A stretch of 64,000 nt of DNA, from NCBI GenBank assembly GCA_037447655.1, contig JBBHKE010002870.1:186001-250000 (forward strand), given 5' to 3'. This stretch comes from Zygnema cylindricum. Its lineage: Eukaryota > Streptophyta > Zygnematophyceae > Zygnematales > Zygnemataceae. The position numbers and the translations under genes were made by a program. The notes below the pieces were generated by a model, which was given only the letters and a program-made list of their open reading frames with translations, did no database searches and was not told the DNA's origin. Of the stretch, positions 1 to 10,133 are shown one piece after another. Within the stretch, counting starts at the first letter, position 1. Each line of letters starts with the position of its first letter.

Positions 1-1208
1 AAAAGTGGAAACCGAGAAGGCAAAGGTACACTACTTACTCATGAAATTACCCGATGAGTATGAGAACATTGTAAACCGGGTACAAGATCTACCGGACTCC
101 AGGTGGATATGGAATTCAGTAGTTGGTATGATTCTCGTCCGAGAGAATATAATCGAAATCCGGAGGGGATTTAAGAATGGACAAGCCTTGGCGGCTGGAG
201 CAAGTTGGAGAAACAAAGATTCACGGAAACCCCTTGGAAGCCATGGAGGGGGAGACCTGAAAAATCAATCCGATGAATCCGGAACAAGGGGATCAAAGGG
301 GCTTTGTCATTTCTGTAAGAAACCCGGGCATTACATGGCAGAATGTACCAAACTGACCGAGCTTCGGATAAAGTAGGGGCAGACCGGGGGTCAAACACGA
401 GGGAAGAAAAAGGCACTTGTCACACAGGTACTCGAGGAGGAATCCGATGAGGAGGACGACGAACTTCTCTTGGATGAGGAGTTGGAGGCAAAAACACAAG
501 TCGAAATTCCACGAAAGCAGAAATGTGCTTTCGGTGGACTGAAAGGTGAAGGAGGATGGATTGTGGATTCAGGTGCATCCATGCACATGTGCAAAGATAA
601 GCATCTGTTTACTAAGTTGAGATAGATCCCTATAGTAGAGATTGAATATAGGGATGGGAGGGTAGTGACCACTACTTATGTAGGATCGGTAGATCTGAAG
701 GTTGTAGTGGAGGGAAAAACCTCAATAGTTACGTTCTCCGATGTATTGTTTATTCCGGATTTAAACAAAAATCTTATCTCTACGTCTGTATTAGATGATA
801 AAGGATTTGAAACTAGCACCAGAAAAGGAGTCTTTACAGCTAGCTTTGAGGAAGATGTGTATTTCACGGCTGAGAAAGGTAGTCAAATAATGTTCAGGAT
901 TGCTTTAAGTAATGAAAAACTCAAACTTTAATATGCTGGTATCAATGATATTATGTTGTGGCATAAGAGACTTGGGCATGTGAATGTAGAAAAGTTAAAA
1001 GAAATGAAAAAATTAGGAGTAGTTGAAGGGATACACTTTGGGGAAAATGATAATGTGAGTGATTGCAGTGGGTGTGCTCAAGGTAAAGCACAAAGATTAC
1101 CATTCCCAAAGGAAGCAACTTATAAAGGAGAAAAAGTTCTTTATTTGGTACACTCAGACATTTGGGGACCGGCGAGAGTGCCATCACCCGGAGGCAAAAG
1201 ATTTATGC
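1..1208 (+). pseudogene. Ty1/copia fragment: gag zinc knuckle, protease, GAG-pre-integrase
   Basis: Remnant of a copia polyprotein, cut at the 5' side by the window edge. In order it shows the gag C-terminus, a CCHC zinc knuckle (CHFCKKPGHYMAEC, about 304-345), an acidic linker, the aspartic protease start with a DSGA motif (about 564), and the GAG-pre-integrase domain (WHKRLGHV and CSGCAQGKA, about 958-1095). The frame is broken by TAG at 374-376 and 623-625 and by TAA at 929-931, so it is dead. Homology to the sister copies at 33.7 and 38.1 kb stops abruptly after about 1208, where an unrelated exon-like sequence begins. The family assignment is firm; the exact breakpoint is good to a few bases. 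Confidence 0.9.
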
Positions 1209-1263
1209 TAGTTTATCGTCTTTTTCTGCGAAACCCACCAAAGTACTTGATGGATATGTGCAG

Positions 1264-2307
1264 GTGAGAGGGGAAGGAGGGTGTAAATAGACTTTTTTTT
1301 TTTCAATTATGTTTTGTAAATCTCGTGTTTCTATTGCTGTGTTTTACCCAAGTTTTTATTTGGTTTTTTGTTTATTTTGATCTATTTTCTTGATTTCAAG
1401 TTGGATTTAAAAAGCGATGAAGTGGGCAGAACATAAATTCTCCTTCTTTACCCATAAAAAAAGCAAAAAAGAAAAAAAAAAAGAAAAAAAATTAACGAGC
1501 TGATTACATTCATCTGCAGCAAAATACGAGTTCGTCTTGCGTTTATCAAAAATCTTTCTCATTGTCTTTCGCATATTTTTTTTCACATTTTTTTTTCTTT
1601 TTCTATTTTTCTTTTTCTTTTTTTCTTTTTCTTTTTCTTGTAAAAATCTTAAACCGTAATTAAAAGGTATATTAACACGGTTTATTTAAAATGTATTACA
1701 TTAATTTGCAGGCGTGGTTTTTACCCGATAAGAAGACGGGAGTTGTGGTAGTTCCGACATTTTCCCTGGAGGTGGAGGGGGTGTCGTCTTACATCCTCGT
1801 GTCATTATTTTTGTTTCATTTCTCCTCAAGTTGTGAAATTCTTAAGTGAGTGTTTAGGATTTTTTTCACGGTTTTTGAGGGAATGAATTAAGAGTTTCTG
1901 AGAGTTTTCAGGGTTTTTAAGGGTTTTTAGGAGGTTTTTATTGGGCTAAAATTTAGCATATATAAATGACATTTGAGTATAGTTGGTTATCTCTTGTTAT
2001 TCCCAACATGCATCTAAATTAGAGTAAAAAAGTCTTCCTATTTGAATACCTGTTTTGCTGGTTTCCAAATATGATAACCTGGTGATTGTTTTTGATTTTA
2101 CTTTTTTTTAAACCCTAAAAAGCCCCTGAAACCCTGGAAAACCCTGGAAAACCTTTAAAAACCCTCAAAAACCCTAAATTAGAGTAAAGCAGTCTTCATC
2201 TTTAAATACCTGTTTTGCCGGTTTTTTTAGTTTTTCTTTGTACTTGTGTTGAATTCTGATTTTTTTTTTGCCTTTTTTTTACGTCGTTCTGTTTTTATTT
2301 CTCGCAG
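1264..2307 (+). other. Putative intron of the S41 gene
   Basis: Starts GTGAGA and ends CTCGCAG. It is AT-rich, with long T and T/C tracts (about 1290-1660), short runs of AACCCTAAA-like and GGGTTTTTA-like sequence (about 1910-1940 and 2108-2176) and one dispersed direct repeat. No coding potential seen. Confidence 0.5.
2014..2224. repeat. 51-bp direct repeat pair
   Basis: Two near-identical 51-bp blocks, 2014-2064 and 2174-2224, both starting CTAAATTAGAGTAAA and ending CCTGTTTTGCNGGTTT, exactly 160 bp apart, separated by CCCTRAAA-rich sequence. Confidence 0.8.
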
Positions 2308-2727
2308 ACGTCTTGGAGCCACTCGTTTAATTATAGATCTTCAAAATAATGGCGGGGAATTTGTGGTCCTCCCAGATTTAGTCATCCAATACCTTTTCCC
2401 TTCCCTTACAAATAAAACTTACAATCTTCAATTTCGGACTTCATCTTTGAGCCAGAAACTCGTAAAACATTACAATACTAAAACTGATTCTCAATCCTAT
2501 TTCAACTACAGTGTTTGGGCAGACACAAAAAATGTATCCTTCAATTCCTCAAAGGGGTTTTTGTTTCCTCTTGTTTCAAAAAAACTTGGTGGGAAGTTGG
2601 GAAATTATTCAAGTTTTTTTAGAAACTCAGGTTTTAGTCTATACAGCCCTCCCAAAAATGCCGCTCGACTATTTCCGGCCAAAAATATTCTTTTGCTTAC
2701 AAATGGACAATGTTATTCGGCTTGTGG

Positions 2728-2886
2728 ATCTTTTACCTATAGGATGGCGGTAAGATCTTTTTCCTAACTTGTAATAAATATCTTTTACCTTTTAAATGGC
2801 GGTAAGATATTATATCTTGAATGGAGGTCTTGTCTTTGACCTATGATCGAGGTAAGATTTCTTTACATAGAGATCGGAGGTAAGAG
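2728..2886 (+). repeat. Degenerate repeats carrying four GTAAG donor-like sites
   Basis: After the S41 exon a unit resembling ATCTTTTACC...GGCGGTAAGAT is repeated in decayed form. GTAAG occurs at 2750, 2802, 2852 and 2880, each preceded by GG or GAG. The first is the presumed splice donor and the others look like duplicated copies of the exon-intron boundary. Confidence 0.55.
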
Positions 2887-3451
2887 CCTCGGAGTTTTTC
2901 CTCCTTTCAATAAGGATAGTATACCGTGAGTGGTTATTGGGTCAATGACACAATATATTTGGTGCCTCGAAAGTTTACCCGTCGAACCTAAAATAGTATC
3001 ATCGACAGTAATTGTGCTTTTTTTAATGTTATTTCTTGTTATGATTAGGGATCAGCCACGTCATTTGGGAATGAGTTCGAAGTGATATACCAATATAAGC
3101 CTCACTTTAATATATTTTTTTCTTTTCTATTAAAGATTCACGGTGTAATGTATATATGTGTGTTTATGTTTTTGTTTTTTTGTATGTCTCCAAGGTTTTC
3201 TGAAGGTTCAATATGGACATTCTTTTTCGCCTGAAATTTTTTTCTTTTTCTCTGCTTCAAAACTATATGCTCTCATGTCAAAATCAAAAGGACTCTTTGT
3301 ACTAAACAACAACATATGACAATTTGTAACAATGTTGCAAAAAAAAAATTAAACCATTTCTTCCTCTTTTCGCTTTTCTGGAATTTGCGAAAGTTCGAAC
3401 CGTTACTGTCGCGGGTTTCTCTGGAGTTCCAATGGCTTATTCCGGAGTAAC

Positions 3452-3669
3452 TACACCACCAATCGTTATTAGCGTGTAATTTTTTTTAGCGTATACGAAT
3501 AATTAGCGTGGTTTACGCTAATTGGGAATTTGAAATTTTTCAAAGAAATCGTCTATTCTAATTAGGAATTAGGGTTTTTTTTAAATAGTGTGGATAATTC
3601 TATTTGAGAATAAAAAAAAAAAGCGGGATGGAATTAGCGTACACAACGCTAATAACGATAGGCGGTGTA
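3452..3669. mobile_element. MITE with TA target duplication, inside S41 exon
   Basis: The 214-bp element 3454-3667 is flanked by TA (3452-3453 and 3668-3669). The ends are inverted repeats, CACCACCAATCGTTATTAGCG on the left and the complement ending ...GGCGGTG on the right. It belongs to the same family as the elements at 5263, 6187, 22442, 50526 and 58372. Removing the element and one TA (216 bp, 72 codons) joins two coding pieces in the same frame; as it stands the frame hits TAA within the left TIR (3474-3479 region). Confidence 0.85.
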
Positions 3670-3914
3670 CTGGACTCTCGTATTCTTTAGATGATTTGCA
3701 ATCAAACAATCTTACGGGTCTTTTTGATGATGAACCAGGTGGATTTTCTCTACTTGCTTATTCGGGTTTTTCTGTGATTCAAAGTTGTAGCCCCTCTAAT
3801 TTGAATGTTCCAGCCGATTACCTTTTTAAGCCGTCGACTTATCGACTTCCCTTTTCGAGAAAAACATCGTTAGATAATAGTGCTTTGTGGACCGAGGTAG
3901 CAAAGTTTTTTTAA

Positions 3915-4832
3915 TTTAAGCTTTATAGGCTTCTATTTATTTTTTATGGCTTTTTGTGGCTGGACGAACAAGTTAGGAAAATTGCCAGAATCTTGGTAAT
4001 GCTAACAGAAAAGATGAAAATTGGAGGAGAAGTTCTTATATCTATTTATTTATCTTTTTGTTTCTTTTACATTTCGTTTTTTTGGGACCTCGCCAAATTA
4101 TAGTAATAAAAAGACGTGTCCACAACTTTTTAGTTTTTTATTTCTAAGTAGACGTTCCAGCATCTTATCTCACGGAAGGAAAAAATAAGGTATGCGTTTG
4201 AAAAAGTTTATTAAGTTTTGGGGATAGAAAGGAAATAATTTCTGGTCGAAAATTGACAAAAATGAGTTATCGTCAACTGATGTGAATCGTTTTGAGTCAT
4301 TATGGATCGTCGATTCTTCTTGATGTGAAATTGACTCATGTTTAAACAACTGTGAATTACTTCAACTTGATGTGTACCATAGAGAATGGATATGAAGTAT
4401 TTTGTATTGATGCGAGTTGGTATAAATAGTTATAATTTTGATGTTAAAAGATGTGGATGAATGTAGTTGCTACAGTGAATTGCTCTAAATGGTTTTGAAA
4501 CAATGTAAAATGTTAACAAACGAAGTGGACCATTGCTAGGAACGAAGGGCAAGCTTCAACCAAAAAAGCTTGAGCCTTTTTGTTGTCTTTTGCCTTTGAG
4601 ACAACATAGAGTCGGAGCCAATCCAAAGTAGAAAGCACAGAGGTGTTGGTAGATTGCATAGATGTCCCGTGCGTATAATACGCACGAAACGAAAGCTCGA
4701 ATACTACGCTAATTGAAATAATAAATGTAATAATACTACGTAAAAATAGTAAAAAAGTCGAAATCCGTACGAATTGGATAACTACGGTAGATTGCGATAT
4801 GCGAATCGAGTATCGCCTGTGTTCCCGTCAAT
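3915..4832. other. AT-rich intergenic stretch, no gene seen
   Basis: No convincing ORF or known repeat. The only structure noted is a 17-bp palindrome, GTGCGTAT-A-ATACGCAC, at 4669-4685. Confidence 0.6.
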
Positions 4833-5104
4833 ATGTACACCAGAGGTCGCAAACGGTCAACCGAAACTGTGACCGACCGTTAACCGACCGCCCGCGCCGG
4901 ATCCGGAACGGATTCAGTTGCCAAATTTTGAGGGCCGGGCGGTGGCAGTCGGTTGATTCACCAGAAAAAAAAAACGGTCGGTTACGGTCGGTTACGGTCA
5001 GTCAACCAAAAAACCAGAAAAAAAAAATTTGTACTGTCCATACAATCCAACATTATTGTACTTTGTACTCTTTGGTATCGTGGAAGTATGTGACATCATG
5101 ATTA

Positions 5105-5226
5105 GCGACGCAAATCTGACATGGTAGTACACTATTCATTTCGCAAATCTCGGGAACGCAACAAAGCGTCGCAAATCTGACACGTTAGTAAACACTATTC
5201 ATTTCGCAAATCTAAGGGAACGCGAC
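5105..5226. repeat. 61-bp tandem duplication
   Basis: Two consecutive units (5105-5165 and 5166-5226) share GCAAATCTGACA, TTCATTTCGCAAATCT and GGGAACGC, differing by scattered substitutions and small indels. Located inside the hAT element. Confidence 0.75.
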
Positions 5227-5262
5227 AAATCGTAATTATTGGCTTATTCATACGTCTTACAT

Positions 5263-5881
5263 TACACCGCGAATCGTAGTTAGAGTAGATTACTCTAATT
5301 CGGTCGCTCGAAATTTCGACTCTATGACATCAAATAGAGTAAACGATTCTAAATTTTTCATTATTCTAATTTAGGTAAGTTTAATTAGCGTAAAAATTTG
5401 TAATATAGGTTAGTTTTAAAAAATGTGGAGTACGGACGACATTCGACCGTGCAAAATTGTAATTTTTTAAGTAAAAAGGTACATATAATGATTTAATAGA
5501 ATCGCGCTCGCACGTGAAATCGCACTAAACGAAAAATCAATCACATCGAAAAAAAATTGTTCGCATACCTCTCGTCCATCAACAGCATCGTCGTCAATGT
5601 GAACATTAACTGACATACAGCGCGACAAATAATACTAACGTCACAATGACGTCAAAACTATACGGACTGACAGATTTTGTACGTCTACGTAATTTAGTGT
5701 TCATAATTTCAGCGCGAATAATTATTGCCGACATAACCGAATATAGAGTACTTAAATAAATTAGAGTAAACTTCCTCTGTGAAAAAGTTCTATCACGTAA
5801 ATTAGAGTTCATTACTCTAATTGCTTCATTTTGTTTTTTTACTCTAATTTTTTCATTGCTTTAACTACGATTCGTGGTGTA
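5263..5881. mobile_element. TA-flanked MITE nested in hAT element
   Basis: The element 5265-5879 (615 bp) is bounded by TA on both sides with inverted ends CACCGCGAATCGTAGTTAGAG and ...CTACGATTCGTGGTG. Subterminal TTAGAGTA/TACTCTAA motifs recur at both ends. No coding capacity. Confidence 0.8.
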
Positions 5882-6186
5882 CTGTTTCGGGCAGGTATGG
5901 AGCGTGTAACGTCGTTATGAAAGGCGCCGTGTCGAAATGTGTACCTGTGACCTAAAAATTGTACGGTCATGAAGACTTTTTCAAAATTGTCTTTAAGCTT
6001 GTTTATTGTCGCGTAGCTCCGATTTAGACTTCGGGTCGATAACGAAAATTGTAGTGGGTCCAATAAATATCTACCCGGAAAAAAAAACCCGTAAAATGTC
6101 TGAAAAACTTGCACTCCTAAGTCCCAACAAAGCCGCAAACAGTAAACTAATCCAACATAGAAAACATAAACCGTAACAAAAAACTG

Positions 6187-6572
6187 TACACCGCGAATCG
6201 TTATTAGTGTCAAATTTTAAATAGTGTTGAATAAAATTTACCGTAATTGATGCTAATGAAGAATTTGTTTTTTTTTTAAAAAGGTGTATTCTAATTTCGG
6301 CGTTAATGCTAATTTGGGAACAGCAAAAATGGAGTACTCGCCGTACGACTATATACGCCGTCGTGAAATTTAAATATCCGTACATTTCAGACTAATTTAC
6401 GTGTCAGAATAATACAGTTTCTGAGCGCACGTTCCTATGCGTGCGCGTCTGATTTAATTCATTTTTTGTAAATTTCTCACTTGAAAAGGTACACTTATGT
6501 ACGATCTGACATCGACCGTACACCACACTATTTAGATATTATTGTATTTTCGTTCTTTACGATAGGCGGGCA
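6187..6572. mobile_element. TA-flanked MITE, decayed right end
   Basis: The left end is TA then CACCGCGAATCGTTATTAGTG. About 140 bp of it match the copy at 22442, including the T-run and TAATTTGGGAACARC. The right end is only a weak match (TTTACGATAGGCGGGCA, ending near 6572). Also nested in the hAT element. Confidence 0.6.
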
Positions 6573-6831
6573 CGGTTAGTCGCGAGAAATCAAGTTTCGG
6601 TTAACTTTTATTTTTGTAAAGGTCGGTCGGCTAACGGTTAACAATTTTGTAGCGTGACATAACCCGGTCGGGCGTCGGTTACTCAGATTTTGAAAAAAAA
6701 AAACGGTCAGTTTCGGTTATGTAAAATTTTGACTTTTGCGACCTCTGATGTACATTATTTGCCTATTTGTTTGTTTCATATGATTCGTATTGTTAGGCGT
6801 TTGTTTGTCTGTACACGCGTTGTCGGCATTT

Positions 6832-7010
6832 GAAAATGACACGTCACCATACATCCATTTTCACACGTGTGACATTGGACAATGTTTGTCGTTTTCGTGC
6901 GCTTTCAAGATGTTGACTTGTCGCGCGAGAATGGATGGATAGTGACTTGTCATTTTCGTACTGCAAACGGTCAACGCGCGGCCCTAGCAAAGCGACAAGT
7001 CAACATCTTG
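6832..7010. repeat. Interleaved inverted repeats
   Basis: A perfect 19-bp inverted repeat (6906-6924 with 6992-7010; CAAGATGTTGACTTGTCGC) interleaves with a 31-bp inverted repeat with four mismatches (6832-6862 with 6927-6957). The palindrome CACACGTGTG lies next to the left arm. Looks like a small foldback or MITE; no target duplication identified. Confidence 0.75.
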
Positions 7011-7444
7011 ACCAATCTCGCCCGTGTGACTATTCATTTTCACACCTGCGACCCAAAATAAAATTTAGAGATATTTCGTAAAACAAGGTACGATTTAGAG
7101 TAACCTTCCATCAGGCGAAAAGTGGGGTTGTTTACTGGAGAAAGTACCCTTCCGTACTAGGCCGTACTGTTTTTTTTTTTTTTTTTTACAAAAGATGTTT
7201 ACTAAAAATTCGTTGAGATTCTCCAGACTTCTTGGAGAAAATCACCACCGTCCGATTTTCAATTTTCAACGCAAACGCTTCTTGTTTCCAGTACGTAGCT
7301 AGTCTCCTCCGACTGTCCTCGGGAGGAGAGTTTGTGATTACTGGACGCGTGTTTTGGTCCACTTGTAAAGTCAGAGTCGATCCACGACAGACGTGAAGCA
7401 ATAAACTTACATGTGGCAAATGGAGTGTACCGTGTGACATCAAA
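7011..7444. other. Unassigned stretch
   Basis: No supported gene. Contains a 17-T run near 7170. Short antisense ORFs overlap here but have no recognisable motif. Confidence 0.5.
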
Positions 7445-7519
7445 GCCAACCTGTTTGACGACAAAAAAATCTTGGTTGTATAGCCAACCTGTTTGACGAC
7501 AAAAAATACTTGGTTGTAA
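7445..7519. repeat. 38-bp tandem duplication
   Basis: GCCAACCTGTTTGACGACAA units begin at 7445 and 7483 and are nearly identical through CTTGGTTGTA. Confidence 0.85.
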
Positions 7520-7974
7520 GACATCCTGTGACGTCTCCTTCATAAATGTGTGATACAACGATTCACGTTCAAATGGTACATTCTTGGACATTTGTACAAA
7601 CTTAAATTTTGCAACGGTTTTTGTGGCCGTTGATACCACAAACAACCCTAAGAACGTTCAGATTGTACATTAACGTGACGCTACTAGATATTTTAATCGG
7701 CGTTTGCCCGTACACATACGCAGCTGCGATCTTGTCCTTTTGCAAATGATGATTATTCTCGGGCGGCTCAACAGGTCCTACGTGGTACCAATCGCAATCT
7801 AACACCTCATTCACTGGCACGACCTGATAGAAGGGTGTTACAAATATTATCACCAGTAAACGTGTTCGTACGATTACTGGGAACGCCTGATGGAAGGTTA
7901 CCCTTAGCTATTTTCCGTACACTAATAAGTGTACTTCTGTCGCCTCTCCCTTATTTCAGCTCCGTACAGAACAC
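7520..7974. other. Unassigned stretch
   Basis: No gene or repeat recognised. Short overlapping ORFs on both strands lack domain-like features. Confidence 0.5.
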
Positions 7975-8155
7975 TAGTCGTACTACAAAACTATCCGTAC
8001 AGAAGCACCATAAAAGTACAAAACGATCCCTATAATGACAAAGGAATCCGTACGACAAAGTCATCCGGACGTCAAAGTCATGCGTAAGACAAATCATCCG
8101 TACGTCAAACCATCTATTACTACAAAACCATCCGTAGGGAAAACAAAGGTGTACG
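7975..8155. repeat. Minisatellite, about 16-18-bp unit
   Basis: Degenerate units of the form ATCCGTACGACAAAGTC, with variants ATCCGGACGTCAAAGTC and ATGCGTAAGACAAATC, are clearest over about 8046-8140, with weaker copies to each side. Confidence 0.7.
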
Positions 8156-8177
8156 GAAAATCTTTGCCTTCCGAGAA

Positions 8178-8350
8178 GGCCCTCCCCCTCCCCCTCCCTC
8201 TCTCCTTCCCCCTCTCTACTTCTCCCTCCCTCTCGTCCTCCACCTTCCCCACTCCCTCTACCTATCCCTCTCCCTCTCCCTCTCCCTCTCCCTCTCCCCT
8301 TCCCTCTCTCCCTCCTTTCCTTTCCTTCCCCCCTCTCCTCCCCCACCCCC
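8178..8350. repeat. C/T-rich microsatellite, CCCTCT-type
   Basis: Long pyrimidine tract made of CCCTCC and CCCTCT units; the purest (CCCTCT)n part is about 8266-8300. It creates spurious Ser/Pro-rich and Arg/Glu-rich ORFs. Confidence 0.9.
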
Positions 8351-8479
8351 TGGCATGAAAATTATGGCATGTCCCTCTCTCCCCCTTTCTTGCATTCCCA
8401 ATGTCGGTGGAAATGTACAGTCCAGATGCGTCCACATTTGTTCCAATGATTGCATGCCACTGTTAAAATTCACTTAAAG

Positions 8480-8918
8480 CATTCTACACTACTTGTTGTA
8501 TTCTACACTACTTTAGTGTCTTACTCACTACGCTATTAGTCTAGTGCTACGGGTTAGTGTTATTTTAGTGTACGGTACATATCTTGGTTAGAATTGATGG
8601 TTCTTACGTAGGAATCTTCTTTAACCTAGATTCCTTTTAGCGTACCTAGATGTACCTTCCTAAGTTACGCCTTGATTAGTTGTACCTTTTAAAGCCTTTT
8701 CGGCTACCCTTTTTGCTTTGTCTTACTATAAGACTCCCGTGTGTATTTGTGTAAATCATTAAATTAAAAGACACTCAAACGACAAACCTCTCACTTGTTC
8801 TCATGTTTGCCGTTACTCTCTTGTCATTCTCTATCTTGGACTTTTTCTTTTCTTTTGGCCTCTCTTTGTTATTTTGTCATATTACCTTTTTCGGCATCTT
8901 ATGACTTCACATTTAATA
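8480..8918 (+). repeat. Probable copia LTR, 3' part
   Basis: Lies directly before a primer-binding-site motif at 8919. The 5' boundary could not be set. The repeated CTACACTACTT near 8485-8515 and the pyrimidine-rich end near 8785-8880 are the only landmarks. The extent is an inference from the position of the PBS and gag. Confidence 0.35.
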
Positions 8919-9662
8919 GGTTATGGGCCTAGCCCTTCGTCTGTCTCCAACTCTGTTCCTAAATTTGAGGGCGACAATTTTTATGATTGGAATATTCAAA
9001 TCAAATATTTGTTCTCTTTCGAGAAAATTTGGGATCACATCAATGGTACTCTCGTAATCCATGTCCTACCTGTTGCCGATGACGTTACTTTTGTTAACGC
9101 CAAGACAGGTGTCGCGTCCTGGCGAGAGAAAGATTCTTTTGCTATTTCTCGTCTTGTCTTTTCTCTGGGCGGCCAGATCGCGAACCGGATTCGCGACGCG
9201 ACGACTTCAAATGAGGCGTGGCGCATTTTATGTAGCGCGTACAAAACCGACACTTGGCCACTTCGTTTGGCGCTTCATCGCCAATTTAACGGTACTCATA
9301 AAGATCCAAAAGAGAGTATGCTTGTCTTTATTCAACACATTGAATCGTTGGCCGGCCGTCTCAAATGTATTAAATACACCATAACTCATGAAGATCTCAT
9401 AAGCACTATTTTGGGAAGCTTACCTGTCTCTTATGACTCTTTTTCAAGTACGGTTAGTACGGATGCCTCCACTGTCACACTCTCAGATCTCACTAACCCC
9501 CTCTTACATGAAGAAACTTGTTTGAATCTTAACAAACCTGACATTTCTACTTATGGGTCAGCTTTTTTTCTCTCTTCCCCGAAGAAAACACCAAATCTTG
9601 CAGGATCTCCAGTCTTTTGCAAATATCGCAAAGAGCGGGACCACGTGGTGGACGCGTGCCCC
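8901..9662 (+). pseudogene. Ty1/copia gag, 3'-truncated, different family
   Basis: Copia gag with the N-terminal FEGDNFYDWNIQIK motif and the conserved middle (DEAWRIL-like, SLPVSYDSF). The ATG at 8901 gives MTSHLIGYGP, so the frame begins upstream of, and reads through, the primer-binding site at 8919-8929. The zinc knuckle near 9620-9660 (FCKYRKERDHVVDAC) has lost its second Cys (Arg instead), and the usual Gly before His is Asp. Homology ends about 9662 where a hAT-end fragment begins; no protease, integrase or RT follows. The open frame upstream of 8901 uses a non-ATG start and was not preferred. Confidence 0.82.
8919..8929 (+). other. Copia primer-binding site (initiator tRNA-Met anticodon region)
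   Basis: GGTTATGGGCC, complementary to the anticodon stem-loop part of initiator tRNA-Met (GGCCCATAACC). Same motif position as in the other copia elements here. Confidence 0.65.
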
Positions 9663-9790
9663 GTAAGTTATCGCCGATATGGAATTTGTTGGTCCCAGAC
9701 CGATATATCGGAATCTCTGACCGTTCGATAACCGATAACTATCGGTATCGGTGTTATCGCGATAAGTTTTTTACCGATACACAACACTAA
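9663..9790. mobile_element. hAT-type end fragment (CGATATATCGG family)
   Basis: About 125 bp that match 22318-22440, with CGATATATCGG, ACCGATAACTATCGGTATCG and a terminal CGATACACAACACTA resembling the right end CCCGATACCCAACACTA of the elements at 48653 and 49014. Confidence 0.65.
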
Positions 9791-10133
9791 TAATTTGAGT
9801 AGAACTTAAATAATGTTGCTTACGGAATGTGTCAGTTTGTACCATAGATGTACTTTTTGTACCAATGTACAAAATATAGTTCAAAATAACCGCTTCCACA
9901 CGTGTGAACGACAAGATGAACTTGCGCAAACCCGTTCGCACATAGACGTCGACCATGTGAACATATTATTACACGTTTTAAAAAAGATAAATTTTGGGAA
10001 GGGAATTGATCATGACAGTGACTGTTTTGGTTGCGCAAAGTCACTTACGTCACTTTGTCAAAAAATGTACATTTGAAGTACATATTGGTACAAATAAAGT
10101 ACCGTTGAGTAAAATTTTGACGGTCAATCGGTT
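9791..10133. other. Unassigned stretch
   Basis: No gene or repeat boundary recognised. Contains CACACGTGTG and several GTACAAA motifs. Confidence 0.5.

Larger units (their letters stand above)
1209..3914 (+). pseudogene. S41-family (CPAF/tail-protease-like) peptidase gene, broken
   Basis: Exons of a serine peptidase resembling family S41. Proposed exons: about 1209-1263 (5' end lost to the copia junction), 2308-2749, and about 3394-3914, the last split by a MITE at 3452-3669. The central exon has the S41-like LIIDLQNNGG motif and the nucleophile region NGQCYSACGSF, where the Ser between the two Cys would be catalytic. The last exon reads KVRTVTVAG, then after the MITE a C-terminus with PADYLF and ALWTEVAKFF before TAA at 3912-3914. 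Junction 1263/2308 is phase-matched (2+1 nt, CAG|GTGAGA and CTCGCAG|A). Junction 2749 (GCG|GTAAGA) to the nearest acceptor at 3393 is not phase-matched, so that joint is unresolved. The 5' part, including any signal peptide, is missing. The family call rests on motifs recalled from fungal and algal S41 proteins. Confidence 0.62.
4841..6747. mobile_element. Non-autonomous hAT element, 1.9 kb
   Basis: The ends are inverted repeats beginning CAGAGGTCGCAAA (left, 4841) and ending TTTGCGACCTCTG (right, 6747), the form expected for hAT termini. Eight-base flanks ATGTACAC (4833-4840) and ATGTACAT (6748-6755) match at 7 of 8 positions, as expected for a hAT target duplication. Subterminal CGGTCGG/GGTCGGTTAC motifs are clustered at both ends (4856-5010 and 6600-6715), typical of transposase-binding regions. 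No transposase ORF is present. Two TA-type MITEs and a 61-bp tandem repeat lie inside. Confidence 0.82.

Noticed and set aside
2108-2176. CCCTAAA-like runs as telomeric repeat
   Set aside because: Units are irregular and few; no true telomere array.
8035-8473. Ser/Pro-rich ORF on plus strand and Arg/Glu/Gly-rich ORFs on minus strand
   Set aside because: They are translations of the CCCTCT microsatellite and the neighbouring minisatellite.
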